A DNA stretch of 64,000 nucleotides from Ancistrus triradiatus (GCA_025084515.1 JAJAGP010000212.1:268501-332500), one strand, 5' to 3'; positions 44,843 through 56,245 are shown, counted from the stretch's first letter. A program made the numbers and translations. Notes: a model not told the origin generated them from the sequence alone.

Positions 44843-46130
44843 GAAACAGATTAAAAGGCACATGCCAAATTTGTTTTATTTTCAGTGATTTCAAATGTTT
44901 GCATTGAATTGTGTAGAAATCTGGTATTCCTGGGTGTCACTTCAGTTCGAGATCTGCCGGTGCCTTTCAGTCGAGTTTTTCGCTGCAGAGGTCGTGTTGC
45001 CCGCTTTTCATTGAAAAAACTCTGAAAAAAGTGTCTGTGTTCTGCCTTGCCAGACACTTCTGAGTTTTAGGGTTGAACTGGATCTGTGGTAGCAAAAACA
45101 AACCAGGGGTGCCCTCGTGTGACATTATGCCTCAGGCCAAATGGCAAAAGTCCCAATATGGGCTAAGACTATGCTAGCAATACACTTACCGTGAGCTAAG
45201 CCTGTACTTCTTTATCCTTAACCATAAATCTAGAGTATTAGTAGTAGAATTAATAGTAAAATATTAATTTTTTCTTGGTTCATTCCACTAGCAAATGACA
45301 AAGGTAGCAACACAGATTACTAGTGAACAGAAAAGCTTGGAATTAGCACCACCACTAGCCCGGAGATGAACCTGTTTTATGAACAAATAAGCTTTACAAC
45401 CTTACAAAAACACTAATGAAACAGCTTTAAAGGCATGTGCCAAATTAACTGGGAACTGAAGGCTAACACGCTAACCTACCATCACAGGGACCTGAGTTCG
45501 AGGTCTGGCGGTGCCTTCCAGTCGGGTTTTCGCTGCCGAGGTTGTGTTGCCAGCTTTTCATTGAAAAAACTCTGAAAAAGTGTCTGTCTGTGTTCTGCCT
45601 TGCCAGACACTTCTGAGTTTTGGGGTTGAACTGGATCTGTGGTAGCGAAACAAACCAGGGGTGCCCTCGTGTGACATTATGCCTCAGGGAAAATGGTAAA
45701 AGTACCAACACAGGCTAGTAGGGAACAGGGAATATAAGACCATGCTAGCAATACACTTACACTAAATTAACTGAATCCAAAAGCAAGGTAGATTAGAATG
45801 ATGAATATTATTATTATTAAATATTAAAGTTTCACTTGGTTTATTCCATTAGGAAATGACAACAGTACTAGCAAACAGAAGAGGCCTGGAGATGAACCTG
45901 TTTTAGAAACAATGAAGTTCTAAAACTTTACAAAACAGCTCGTGATACAGCTTTAAAGGCACGTGCCAGATTATATGGTTTATGTGACATTTAAATGTGT
46001 AGAAATGTCATATTTTGAAGTTGTACAACCTTCAGCACAGGGATCTGTGCTCGAGTTCTGGCTGTGCCTTCCAGCCAGGTTGTTCACAGAGGTTGTGTTG
46101 CCAGGTTTCATTGAAACATTGCATTCCAGA
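44843..46130 (+). repeat. Tandem triplication of a ~0.55-kb unit
   Basis: Unit starts AAACAG-TTAAAAGGCACATGCC at about 44843, 45419 and 45946, about 576 and 527 bp apart. Each unit then has a SINE-like head with TTCGAG, a CATTGAAAAAACTCTGAAAA block and GCCAGACACTTCTGAG, and ends with the GGAGATGAACCTG block. The third unit is partial. Divergence between units is modest. Confidence 0.75.
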
Positions 46131-46227
46131 TTGCAACGCCACCATATTCTTTCTAAAATAATAGGCGGTAAACTGAAGCGAAGCCTCACCAGTGCATCCA
46201 GCCCTTATAATATATCTTATATACAGT

Positions 46228-46440
46228 ATTTATAGAGTGGCACGGTGGTTAGCGCTGTCGCCTCACTCTGGGTGAACGAGTGTGTTTGTGTAATATGTGT
46301 GTGGGCGTATGTGCCCTGCGATTGGCCAGCACCCTGTTTAGGGCTGGGTCTCGCCTTGTGCCCCTTGAGGCCAGACATATGCTGCTTATAATGACATCGT
46401 TTTTGCACCATTGTCACAAAGATGTGAACTTGATCCCCTC
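46228..46440 (+). repeat. Dispersed fish repeat ('GGCACGGTGG' family), forward
   Basis: GTGGCACGGTGGTTAGCGCT and CTGTCGCCTCACTCTGGG, then GGCCAGCACCCTGTTTAGGG. This is the opposite end of the family seen at 11967 and 25745. Confidence 0.65.
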
Positions 46441-46444
46441 AGCC

Positions 46445-47015
46445 TGATTGCGGACCTTTGTTGGTTAAAGCTTTCCCGAATGCGAGTGAACAATGAACGT
46501 CAAAGCTAACACGATACATAAATCGCTCGCCACATCTACTGTACTACATAGCATGTGGTTTGAATCATTGGTGTGCCAGGTGGACTCGGCCCTCTAACAC
46601 CTTCTGATAGTATTTCTCACCGAAAACCCCGGAGACACCTCCGCTTCTCTTTCACGTCCAAGCTATTAGGAGTGTCGATGAACAGACCTGCCTGACAGCT
46701 GTTGCCTCGGTGCTCGCCCCACACGTCCCAATGAGTGAAGTGTTAAAAAACAATCTTATCAGGGCAAAACCGATCTGAAAAAGCTTCAGAAAAACTGCAC
46801 TGGTGGTTAATACAGGACCGATCGAACACTGAGCAGATGGTAGCTGATGAATCACCACTGTACATGAGACGACATCTACAGCTACCTTTGTGATGGCTTT
46901 ATTCACACTTTACCTATTGTGAGCTAACTGGAGAGTAATTCAGAAATAGCACATGTTTCTAATGAACACAGAGCTCTAGGGCTATCTGCATTCATAGTAG
47001 TGCTTATTTACAGAG
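46445..47015. other. No gene recognised
   Basis: Repeat-poor. An 84-codon minus frame at 46652-46906 shows no domain. Confidence 0.4.
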
Positions 47016-47019
47016 AAGG

Positions 47020-47215
47020 AACTGTGGTGGAACCGATAAGTACTGAACTATGGACCAAATGGTCCAGGGTTAAAGCCTCAGCACTGCCAAGCTGCTACTG
47101 TTGGGCCCATGAATAATGCCCTTAACCCACAACTGCTTGTACTGTACACTGTGAGATTATATCAGATTTAAACCACTCTAGATTAGAGCAGTTTCTAAGT
47201 GCTGTATTTGTGAAT
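47020..47215 (+). repeat. tRNA-derived SINE, diverged
   Basis: GGTCCAGGGTTAAAGCCTC, CTGCCAAGCTGCTACTGTTG and TGCCCTTAACCCACAACTGC; the tail has decayed. Confidence 0.65.
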
Positions 47216-47329
47216 GAAACAAATAAACCTTAAAGTACAGGTATGTGCTACATAAAATCCAGTCATTTTTGGTTATGTTTGAATGAATTATCTTATTTGA
47301 GTTTAAACCACTGGACTGTGGTGGACTGT

Positions 47330-47518
47330 GGTAGCCTAGCGGTTAAGGTACTGGACTATGCACCAGAAAGTCCAGGGTTCAAATTCCACCTCTGCCAAGC
47401 TGCCACTGTTGGGTCCTTGAGCAAGGCCCTTTACCCACAATTGATTGGATTGTAAGATTGTATCAATTGTAAGTCGCTCTGGATAAGGGCGTCTGCTAAA
47501 TGCTGTACATGTACTAAA
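47330..47518 (+). repeat. tRNA-derived SINE with L2-type tail
   Basis: GTAGCCTAGCGGTTAAGG (A-box), GGGTTCAAATTCC (B-box), CTTGAGCAAGGCCC and tail GCTCTGGATAAGGGCGTCTG. The clearest copy in the window. Confidence 0.9.
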
Positions 47519-47639
47519 ATGTAGTTTCACTTTTTTAAATTGTAGTTTCTTTAGTATGTTTAGAGTAATGTTTAACTTGAAATTTATTGTAGAAAAAAAT
47601 TGCTTTTTTGTGGTTTTGTTGTTGTTATTTCTAAGATAT

Positions 47640-47849
47640 TAGATATTAGATCAGATATTATGTAACTTATGTATTATAATTATATATAAAATGACAAAAT
47701 GATAAATGTAATAATAATTTTAATAACAATAATATTTGTAATCATTATTAATTTTATATATATAAAATAAAAATGTATATTGTTAATTTCTATATATATA
47801 TAATAAATATATAGAATTTATATATGACAAAATGATGAATTTAATAATA

Positions 47850-47917
<68 letters not shown>

Positions 47918-47935
47918 TTATATTTATTTAATAAA
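47640..47935. repeat. AT-rich region with a long (TA)n tract
   Basis: Pure (AT)n from about 47848 to 47912, flanked by imperfect TATATA stretches. Self-complementary, so it may form cruciforms. Confidence 0.92.
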
Positions 47936-47939
47936 GTTC

Positions 47940-48410
47940 AGCAAATAAAATAAATATTGCACCTTACTTTATGTCAGTGAACAATTAATTAATTTGATTT
48001 TTTTTTTTACGTACAATTATATAACAAAGTACATTCATACTACATATCCATGAGGAGCTTTGAGATGGACTGGTAACCTGTCCAGAGTATACCTCTAATT
48101 GTGCTTAATGAATTCCTGGTTAGCCTCCAGACCATCCCCTGTGACCCTGACCACGATAAACGAGGGTAAAACAGGACGCTTTGCTCTGAGCTTTTATATA
48201 CCATGAGTGTTCCAGCGAAGTGGCAATGTTTACAAGAAAGACGTCTTCTTTTGTAGAGTGCGGCATTCGAAAATGCAATTCTGTCATGTTAGTTTTATCT
48301 AAAATAACCTTGACATAATCCCTGACATAAAAGTGTTGTACATCAATTGTTGGCTTACTTTATCATAAACGCAGAGCAGTGCTAAAGGTATGATTTATAA
48401 TCTTGTTGAA
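47940..48410. other. No gene recognised
   Basis: Contains a short relic of the dispersed repeat (CTGTGACCCTGACCACGATA at 48140-48159). Confidence 0.4.
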
Positions 48411-48415
48411 GGTTA

Positions 48416-48659
48416 ATGTGTTGCAGACGTTCTCCACGGTGCAAATTTGTGTTTACTGTTTTCAGTTTTATCGCCGCGCTTCTCTTTGTGGAAGTCGCTG
48501 CCAGGCTGGTAAACCTGTGCATACAAATGAAAAGTGCTGGAGAAAAGGCCAGCATGGATTTGTTTGACAGACAGTCGGGACATGCAGCCCTGCTGGACGC
48601 GATCCCAAAACCAGAGGTCCCAAAGGCCAGAGAAAGAAAGAGAGAGGGAGAAAGGGTGC

Positions 48660-48706
<47 letters not shown>

Positions 48707-48838
48707 CTTGATCCCCCGGCAGCCTGCCCTGACTTTGTTTACAACAAAAAGCCATTGTTTGATGTGGCCCTGTGGCCCCCAGTCTCCCACTCGCTCCCAC
48801 AGGATGTGCTGTGGCTTGGATGGGACTTGATTAACTAA
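48416..48838 (+). CDS. Unassigned 140-codon open frame (doubtful)
   Basis: ATG at 48416 to TAA at 48838. Residues 12-35 (FVFTVFSFIAALLFVEVAARL) are hydrophobic and could be a signal anchor. Residues 70-95 are Glu-Arg repeats made by a GA microsatellite. The C-terminal part is ordinary (DPPAACPDFVYNKKPLFDVA). I recognise no family. The GA run and the surrounding non-coding setting argue for chance; a splice acceptor-like TTTTCAG lies at about 48463-48469 in the middle of the hydrophobic part. A translated gene is unlikely but not excluded. A long Leu-Ser-rich frame on the other strand is a by-product of the microsatellite. Confidence 0.12.
48658..48704. repeat. (GA)n microsatellite
   Basis: About 20 GA units with minor breaks. 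Confidence 0.95.
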
Positions 48839-48839
48839 C

Positions 48840-49189
48840 GTATGCCGAGGGGGGGAAATGCCCCCCACACTCCCCATGATAGGCTCTCTTCCTCATGGCA
48901 CTCGCTACTCCTCCTCCTCGTACCGCTTGACAACCCATATGCTACAACAAAGGCCTTATTGTTAGCAGGCCAAAAAGACACAGATATTAGTTCTTCGCTG
49001 TGTCTTAATGCACCGCCACCAGAAATAAGTAACATCCTAAACCCCAGGAATCCACACACCCAGAGGGAGAATATGCCAAAACTCCACACAGGGAGTAACA
49101 AGAAGCAAAGTTTAAGCCCAGTTTCCAGGACCTTCAAAGCAGCTGTGTCTTTTTGCACACATGCACAATCCAAACCAGCCCACCTCCTG
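48840..49189. other. No gene recognised
   Basis: Overlapping frames on both strands without domain. 49040-49090 resembles the dispersed repeat tail. Confidence 0.35.
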
Positions 49190-49299
49190 CCACGTTTCTC
49201 CAGAGTGAAACCCAGATGGACACATGGAGAACAAGCCAAAGTCCACACAGACAGAACCTGGCTTCCGGGTTAAACCTTGCTGTGAAATATGGAGGAAGT

Positions 49300-49834
49300 C
49301 AAATTAGGTCATCTTTTTTTACCGTAGGCTTGATTTGTTCTTCACTTATTTTGAGAAAGTGCTTCATCCCAATGACAGTCAGTCACCCTTAGTAGTGATA
49401 CGAGGGACACTAACAACTCAGCGATATGTGCAGGACGTCTTGCGGCCACATGTGTTGTCTCTCATGGCAGGGCTTCCGACTGGCATTTCTCAGCAGGATA
49501 ATGCTTGCCCAAACACAGCAAGGGTTTCCCAGCTTGCAAAACGTCCTTGGCATGCCCGGTTGCCAGATTTATTGCCAGTCGATCATTTATGGAACTTATG
49601 AGTGTGCAGGATCTATGGGCACAGCTGCAACATTTGTGGGCCACAGGCTAGCTTGTGTCCAGGCTAGAGGCGGCCCAACAGGGTACTAGAGCCTCTTTTC
49701 ATTATACAATTTTCCCTAATAAACTTATCCCTTCACTCTAATATTGTAATGACTTACATATACCATCGTTACATTCACATATAAGTTTCATTCGATCCCA
49801 ACAATTCCTTCTTGGTGCGTTTTTTTGTCAGTGA
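49300..49834 (+). mobile_element. Tc1-like transposon, 3' half
   Basis: Transposase 3' part followed by an end block: AATAAACTTATCCCTTC, TTCATTCGATCCCAACAATT and CGTTTTTTTGTCAGTG. The 5' half is missing, replaced by the dispersed-repeat piece at 49190-49275. Confidence 0.75.
49310..49689 (+). pseudogene. Tc1-like transposase C-terminal half
   Basis: Plus strand: LVVIRGTLTTQRYVQDVLRP and HVLSLMAGLPTGISQQDNAC, P-N-T-A-R-V-S (second catalytic Asp in QQDNA), then DLLPVDHLW, where the family has S-P-I-E-H-V-W; the Glu is an Asp here. A frame change follows, and the end reads VQARGGPTGY before TAG at 49689. The first catalytic Asp is missing. This is a family different from the two others with longer copies. 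Inactive. Confidence 0.88.
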
Positions 49835-49839
49835 GTTGC

Positions 49840-50525
49840 CCTACATTTGGTGGAATAAAAAGTCCATAGCTTGTTTTTAAATATGACTACAGCAAGTAAA
49901 TATTTCTGAAGAATATTTGATTTAGTTTGGTTATTCATTGAAGTATTTCTTGTGCTTTTTTAAATCTCCTTAAAGCTTAAAAGATGTTCTTCTGCTTTTT
50001 TACTTGTACTGAAACCTCAAAGTATGTTGTTGTAAATGTAATGTAGCAGACTCTCAGATTAGACCAGTGACACATATGACTACAGTGCAAACTCATACTG
50101 TAACCATCTCCTTGATGGTTCTCAATTATGATTCTGTTAGATGAGATTATACCATACTCACTGTGCTTAAGAAAACTATGCCCATATATAGTGTGCCATC
50201 TACAGGCCATTATTGGTATTACTGGTTGAACATACTAAAACCTGTAGCCTATATACTGTATGTATATGCATTTAATACAACAGTACTTTTGGTAGCACCT
50301 TTGGCGTCCTCCTCAAGAACTGCTCTTTTTAAAATTTTACTGTTTATTGACAGCACATTGAAATGAATTTGACGCTCTTTACCAGTGTAAAACAAACATG
50401 GATATGTGGCGAACGTGTCAAATACCACACAGACCGAAACCAGAAGACGAAATTGAACCTTGGTTTCTGGACCCTAGAGCTCTGCCGCTAGAAATCCATC
50501 CAGGAGTCAATTCAGCATTTATATT
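49840..50525. other. No gene recognised
   Basis: AT-rich. 50398-50470 resembles a decayed dispersed-repeat tail. Confidence 0.4.
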
Positions 50526-50529
50526 TGCA

Positions 50530-50708
50530 GTATTTGGTGGACTTTCTCATCCAGAGCGACTTACAACTGATACGATCTTACGTAGCACAATCCAAGCTGT
50601 TGTGGGTTAAGGGCTTTGACTCAGCAGTGGCAGCTTGGCAGTGCTGCAGATTGAACCCTGGACTTTTTGGTCCGTAGTCCAGTTCCTTTACCGCTGTGCC
50701 ACCACAGT
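50530..50708 (-). repeat. tRNA-derived SINE, reverse orientation
   Basis: CATCCAGAGCGACTTACAAC, GCAGTGGCAGCTTGGCAGTG, TTGAACCCTGGACT and TACCGCTGTGCCACCACAG; reverse of the family at 47330. Confidence 0.85.
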
Positions 50709-50709
50709 A

Positions 50710-51089
50710 CCAACCTTCCACTTAGGAGTACAGAATCTTAACCACGGAATTTTTGGCGTTCCCATCGGCCATTCTTCCACTTGTTTCTGAAAGTGTTCAA
50801 CTCTCGCTTAAAGTGAATGGAGCCTGGTTGCTTTGCAGCATCGTCTTGCTGCCAGTCTGAACATAAAAAGATGGAAAGTTAAAGGGATGAAGTTCATTAT
50901 TAAAGGCATGGCATAGTTCCATAATGTGGTCATTCACTAGCCAGTCAGCAAGAGGAGACGCAAAACAAGCTTAATATCGAACACATGTGGAACTCGCTGG
51001 ACGTCACGCGGTGCCGGATTTTTATGGAAAGTGTGAATGGGTGCAGAGCCTGAAGATCGCTGGTATAGATAGCGCGCTAAGACGCTCGG
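50710..51089. other. No gene recognised
   Basis: Unassigned. Confidence 0.4.
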
Positions 51090-51775
51090 TTCCTAGTGTG
51101 AAAGGGGTTTGAGTCAAACCCTCCGGTCCTGTCAGTGGTGGTTTTGGTGTTGGCAGCAGCGGGGGGAAAATGAGCCAGAGGAAGTCATAAGAGATTCTGC
51201 ATTTCTTTGGGAAGGAGATGTGGTTGCTGCTAATTACCTTAAGCGTTTTCTTCAGATCCAGATGTCTTACTCAATAGTCGACTGTGTGTGTGTCACTGAT
51301 CTGAATGATTAGATGCCATGAATTCCTCCCTGGTATAGCTTTTCACGCTGAAAGGTGACGAATCAAATTAACTCTCGTTCCGTCTCCTTTTTCTCTCCCC
51401 CTTTCTTTTTCACCCCCGGAGCACGTGGTTGTCTAAAGTTTCAAAAAGGCAAGCTTGCTATTCCTTTTTTTTTTTTTTGTTCATCACAGGAAATGTGCGT
51501 TTCATTTTTTATTCAATGGAACGCCTGCACTTCCCATCTGTCCCCAGACTTTCGGTGCCAAATCATTAGCAGAATGGCAAGTCGGGCCACACCGAGCCAC
51601 TCTGCCCAGTTCTCTTTGATACACACACAGCATCTGGGGTCAATCCATCAAGAGGCTGTAATTTATTCACACTTAATCATGATACTGGATGCTTGTTACA
51701 ATGCTAAAATGAAGGTAATGGTACAGCATGAATTAAAGGCATAAGGTAAGGGCTGTTTATTAAGCCAATCCAAAT
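51090..51775. promoter_or_regulatory. Repeat-free candidate regulatory block
   Basis: Little repeat content from 51090. The densest part, 51540-51760, has homeodomain-like motifs (CTTAATCATGATAC at 51672-51685, GTAATTTATTC near 51658, GAATTAAAGGC near 51730). Resembles conserved non-coding DNA; untested. Confidence 0.3.
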
Positions 51776-51867
51776 ACTTTATAGGTGTCAGTGACCCCCT
51801 TATGCCCTCTTATACCCTGTACATGGGGAACTATTGCTCTGATAGAGACTCCAATAGGACAGATCCA

Positions 51868-52012
51868 TTTAGCAGACACCCTTGTGCAGAGAGACTTACA
51901 ATTAAGTTGAGCAGTTAAGGGTTGGGAGTGTCTTTTAAGAGCTCAGCAGTAAAAACTTGGCAGAGGTGGGAGTAAAGTACCTACCTCCTGATTAGTAGCC
52001 CAGAGAATTCCT
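51868..52012 (-). repeat. tRNA-derived SINE relic, reverse
   Basis: CATTTAGCAGACACCCTTG, GAGCAGTTAAGGGTTG and ACTTGGCAGAGGTGGGAGT. Confidence 0.65.
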
Positions 52013-52014
52013 CT

Positions 52015-52400
52015 ATAAAGCATTCATGTACACACATCAAAGGAGTATTCTGCCTGAGATCAATCCGAGTTACCATTTTATAAAAGAGCTGTACTGTCGC
52101 AGGCCCTGAGATCACAACCTCCGGTAGATTGTGCAGATCCACGGACAGAGGTGGGAGTTAAAGGGCAGAAGTCCGTCATTCACTTGCAAGCTCACTAACT
52201 TACCGGTCGTGTGCTCACATGCTCATTAGCCCACGTGTGCACTAAGGTCTGTTCTAACTTGGTTGATGTGTTTAGAGACTTTTATTGCGTGAATCACTCG
52301 TGTTTTTGTGGTTGACATTATGCTACTTATTTGTAATAAGCTCTAAATGCCGTTAGTATCTGTATGTCTAATGTAAATAAAACTGTAGCCTAAAAAGACT
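52015..52400. other. No gene recognised
   Basis: Unassigned. Confidence 0.4.
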
Positions 52401-52401
52401 A

Positions 52402-53000
52402 CAGTGGTACCTCGGAACTCCTTTCAGTACACAGTGATTCAGATTCGCAATAGCCCTTCATCAGTGAAGATCTGCACTGTGTTTATTGTGTTTTTCCTTA
52501 TTTTTATTTCTACTATACTGTTTTCTTAATGCAAATAAGTCTCCATGGGTCCTAAAAAGGTTAGCAATAGAAGAAAACCAAAAGCAATGAATGCTCCAGA
52601 ATGCAGGTTTTGCATCTAGCTGGTGCCATGAGTTCACCAGGAGAGTAAGTGTTTTGCTTTTACTTTTCACTTTCAATCCATTACTCACTAAATTACACGA
52701 GATTTTACAACACTTTATTATAAAATAAGCTTTGTGTTAAGGATTTTGGCCAACTGTAGGTTAATGTAAGTGTAATCCGCTATGATACAGTATAGGCTAT
52801 ATTAAACTCATCAGTTCATGATACATTTAACTTATGATGGATTTGTCTGAACGTATCCCCATCATAAATCAGGGAGCCCCTGCACAATACAACTCCATTA
52901 ATGTATATAGTGCCTTATACAGTGTGGATTTTTGTGGGGAACGGATTCATTCGATTTAGATTATTCCTTATGGGAAATTTTCACTCATCAGCTTAGTACA
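52402..53000 (+). mobile_element. Tigger-like non-autonomous element, copy 2
   Basis: Starts CAGTGGTACCTCGGAACTC after TA, the typical Tigger-type end. At 52543 ATGGGTCCTAAAAAGGTTAG reads MGPKKVS, like the start of Tigger transposases. The rest matches copy 1 (22960-23670) in inverted order. Right end not found. Confidence 0.68.
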
Positions 53001-54300
53001 ATACCAATGCATGATTAAAAGGCTAAGGCAGAAATCACTGATGTTTTGTGTCGTTGCTTCATTATTAGTAGGGGATTCAGGGTTGAACAGTCAACAAGAC
53101 TGAAAGGTTTCATGCCACCTGAAACCACAGGAATCACAGGAGCAGATAGCAGCACCTACACACAAGCACACACACACACACTATGCTGGACAACCATTAG
53201 TCAGTAGTCGTCTTGTTAGTTGCAAGGCTGTAACTGTAGCCAGTGTGTGTCAGGTTAATCCTTGCTTTGCAGCACTGCTGGGACGTGAAAGGGGGGTGAA
53301 CATGTGCTTGGAAGCCCAAATTAACTCCCCTCTGACCCTGACCTCCACACACACATACAGGCTGCACTGCTTCTAGCCGTGCGTACTACTGCCACTTAGA
53401 GGAGAATCCGGAAACTACCACACAGGTTTAATTAATAGGATTGATTAGACTGTATTAACAAAAATGAGCATTTAAGAGGGCGTGTGTTTGGCACAATATT
53501 TTAGTCCTTATTATTCTGAAATATTTTTCTGGAATATTCCTGTATACAAATTTTAATTTGTTGTTCTTTAAATGACCAAAATCTGTTTCGACCCCAAGAT
53601 CTGAATCATGCATAAACAGAGATTTGAGCAAGATCTGGATAGGTCTGCTTTTGTTGTTACCCTCGGGTTTCTTTTCATCTTCTTTAGCATGGCATATTGT
53701 GCTCTTGGTGAGATTTTTGCAGGACACCCACTCCTTTAGACATATTTAGACATCCTTTCATAACCTTTTCCAGGCTTCTGTAATTCTAACTGTAAATTCG
53801 GCAGCCGCACTGCCTTCCTCGACCAGCAGAGGGAGGAAGCACACTGCTTGAGCATGCACATGAGCCAGGAACTCAGTTTCCCAAGATGCATCACACTCAT
53901 CAACTCTGTTTAATCATGCCATACTTGTCCCTATGTGTGTTTAAAAGAAAGTTAGTCTCTGGAGCCTCTCTCACGACCCTGATCGGGATACGTTGGGGGA
54001 AAACTGAATGCTTTGTGTTTGCTTTACTTAAAAAGTTCAAAAAACCAGTCTCAAGTTCCCTATATGAGTCTTCATTTCTGTCAGGGACATCTTGCTTTCT
54101 GTCAAAGGATTCTTTTGCTATGTTGAGCAACAAGTGCCCTGGACAGTTGCGTCAATGACTGCAACTGTCAACCGGTCTGGTTCGAGCCTCGCACAATGTG
54201 ACCAGTTTCTCACTTCCATTTCAGGCACTTGGTAACCATTTCACAGCCTGGTTCTGCATCTCGTTACAACCTCTTCTACTACGACCCTCACCGAACCACA
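53001..54300. other. No gene recognised (1.3 kb)
   Basis: Possible old Tc1 N-terminal fragment at 53640-53790 (reverse). (CA)n at about 53160-53180. GGTTCGAGCCTCG at 54179 resembles a B-box but has no A-box partner. Confidence 0.35.
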
Positions 54301-54308
54301 TTTTATTT

Positions 54309-54444
54309 AAGCAATAGAACCCAGAAGGTTGTGTGTTATCGTGAATAACATCAGGACTGTGATGATCTACGGCACTGGTCAGTGGCCAAATCACAGCCGT
54401 GATGTTATTCGCGATAACACATGATTTCGAGGTCTCTATTGCTT
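54309..54444. mobile_element. Fold-back (hairpin) element
   Basis: Left arm 54309-54363 and right arm 54390-54444 are inverted copies, 43 of 55 positions paired by my count, around a 26-bp spacer. The core arm is GTGTTATCGYGAATAACATC. No coding capacity. Confidence 0.75.
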
Positions 54445-54449
54445 TTATC

Positions 54450-55029
54450 CAACAGTTTTTTTTTGCAACAAAATAAAGACAAAAAAATAAATCAAAGAAG
54501 CCCTGAATAATGTCACACTGAATATGCTTTAATACCGAAAATACATTCCATCAAAAAGTAGGTCGAAAACAAATTGGTTGTTGCTATGCAACGGTAACAA
54601 TTCCTTACACTGCCTTAACACAGCATGCTATAAAAGGTTTATGTAACACTACCATGTGATGCTAGTTTGAAATACAAAGTGCAAATAAGTGAAGATTAAA
54701 GGGAAAGAGGACTAAACCTGTCAGTAAAATTCATTAAGAATGAAACCATAGAATGTAGTTGTTCATTAGGGTTGCTGCGTTATATGTGTATGTTATGTGT
54801 TTGTGCATAAAGCTTGACGTTATGGAGTGATACCATTTTGGTGTCAAAAAGCAGGGCTGTTATCGCAAATATCAGCACAGTGAGAACGCTTCTCAACCAC
54901 TCATATTGTAAGGTCGGTTCAAACTGTTGAATTAATGATGTAATTCATTGTAATTAATGCAGAAGCCAGCATACTTCCAAACGTTGTCTATGAGCTTCCG
55001 AATCGGTGGATGTTCTTGCCTTGTTAAAT
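54450..55029. other. No gene recognised
   Basis: The motif GCTGTTATCGCAAATATCAGC near 54857 recalls the fold-back arm, so the element may once have extended to about 54900. Confidence 0.35.
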
Positions 55030-55900
55030 AATATAAAAAAGCCTGGATGCTTTTCCATTCAGCTCACATTGGGGTGAATGATGTCTAATTGAGGGAGCGT
55101 CGCATATTGTTTATGAAAGAGCAGACACAAAGAATATGTGTTCTTCTTGGTTGTTTTTACTCACTTTTAAAAGGTACACTTTGTGTACGAACGCTTTAAA
55201 ATGCTATGAGCAGACCGCCGGCACCTTTTTGCGTTTGATTGAAAGGCGACGCTGTATTATGGCGCGTGAAAAAAAGTACATTTTGAAAGCACGTCGAGCA
55301 CTTTGGAGACACCAAATATAGCGTTTCAATGCATGGTAGGTTCTGATGTATGAAGAGGCGTGTCGACTCCCCTTGTCCTTTTTTCACTCGTGTTCAAATA
55401 TCAGGTTTCAGATATGTCGGGCAACCTCGGAGCGACTGGACATGCATAAGAAAAGGGACATGACATCCTAGATTAAACCGTGTCTCTCTTTTGTGCTGTC
55501 ACATTTAAGTTCTGGCACCTAGCAGTTGCGTTTTTAATTATCACCCTTTCAGGCCATACCTTTGTATTCAGGTGAGGATTGACGTTCTGTATTATAATCA
55601 TTTGTAAATCAAACGTTGTTAATGCCTCGGTTTCCCGCGGATCTTTTATGGGCGAATGGCAGCCGGTACGTCTGGAATGAAACGAGTAGAAGGGCCGAGT
55701 GATGTCAGCAAGCTGAACGTTGAACCACTTAGGAGGAACGGGGTCAGGGGTTGATTGATTTGACAGTTGTTTGGTTTACGTCCGTATCTAGCGCTGACTC
55801 TTATCAGCAAATCTCACGTGATTGACGCCAGTGGCTCAGTCAATCCAGCTCATGCCCACTGTTGTGATGAAGTTAGCAGGCTGGAGCAGGCTACGCAGCA
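55030..55900. promoter_or_regulatory. Candidate enhancer with HOX-PBX-MEIS-type site
   Basis: Repeat-free and CpG-retaining. TGATTGAT at 55752-55759 is followed 1 bp later by TGACAG at 55761-55766: a PBX-HOX motif next to a MEIS/PREP motif, the layout of known Hox-dependent hindbrain enhancers. Further TGATTGAC (about 55820) and its reverse GTCAATCC (about 55837) lie within 90 bp. Motif occurrence is seen; enhancer function is inferred. Confidence 0.4.
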
Positions 55901-56122
55901 GGGGGTCCAGAATCCACTTGTAATGGATTGAAAAGGTGAGAAAAACATCTAGCAGGGGGTACATCATTTAGACTCTGCTCAGTCTCCACACAGCTCTTTC
56001 CGACCTGGAAAACATAATCACAACTGCAGCTTCACAGATAACCCTTGCCGCATCGGAGGCGTGGGCTAGCGCTGAGCCCCTATAATGTCATCACAGGCTT
56101 TGAGAGGCAAAATAGAAGAGTA
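55901..56122. other. No gene recognised
   Basis: Unassigned. Confidence 0.4.
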
Positions 56123-56245
56123 CATTGCCTAGCCAAAAACATATCTAATATATCATATTTTGGTGGACCGCCTTTAGCTTCAGTAGAGGTTCTAGAGCAT
56201 TTGATGTACAAATTATAGGACTTCCTACCTAAATTTGCATTGTCA
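56123..56245 (+). mobile_element. Tc1-like end fragment
   Basis: CATTGCCTAGCCAAAAAC after TA, then TTGGTGGACCGCCTTTAGC, resembling the outer and inner parts of a fish Tc1-type end. May pair with the relic at 56850-57510. Confidence 0.55.

Noticed and set aside
47848..47912. Promoter TATA boxes
   Set aside because: A pure (TA)n microsatellite; no initiator, CpG or transcript nearby.
54176..54195. B-box-like GGTTCGAGCCTCG
   Set aside because: No A-box or tRNA fold upstream.
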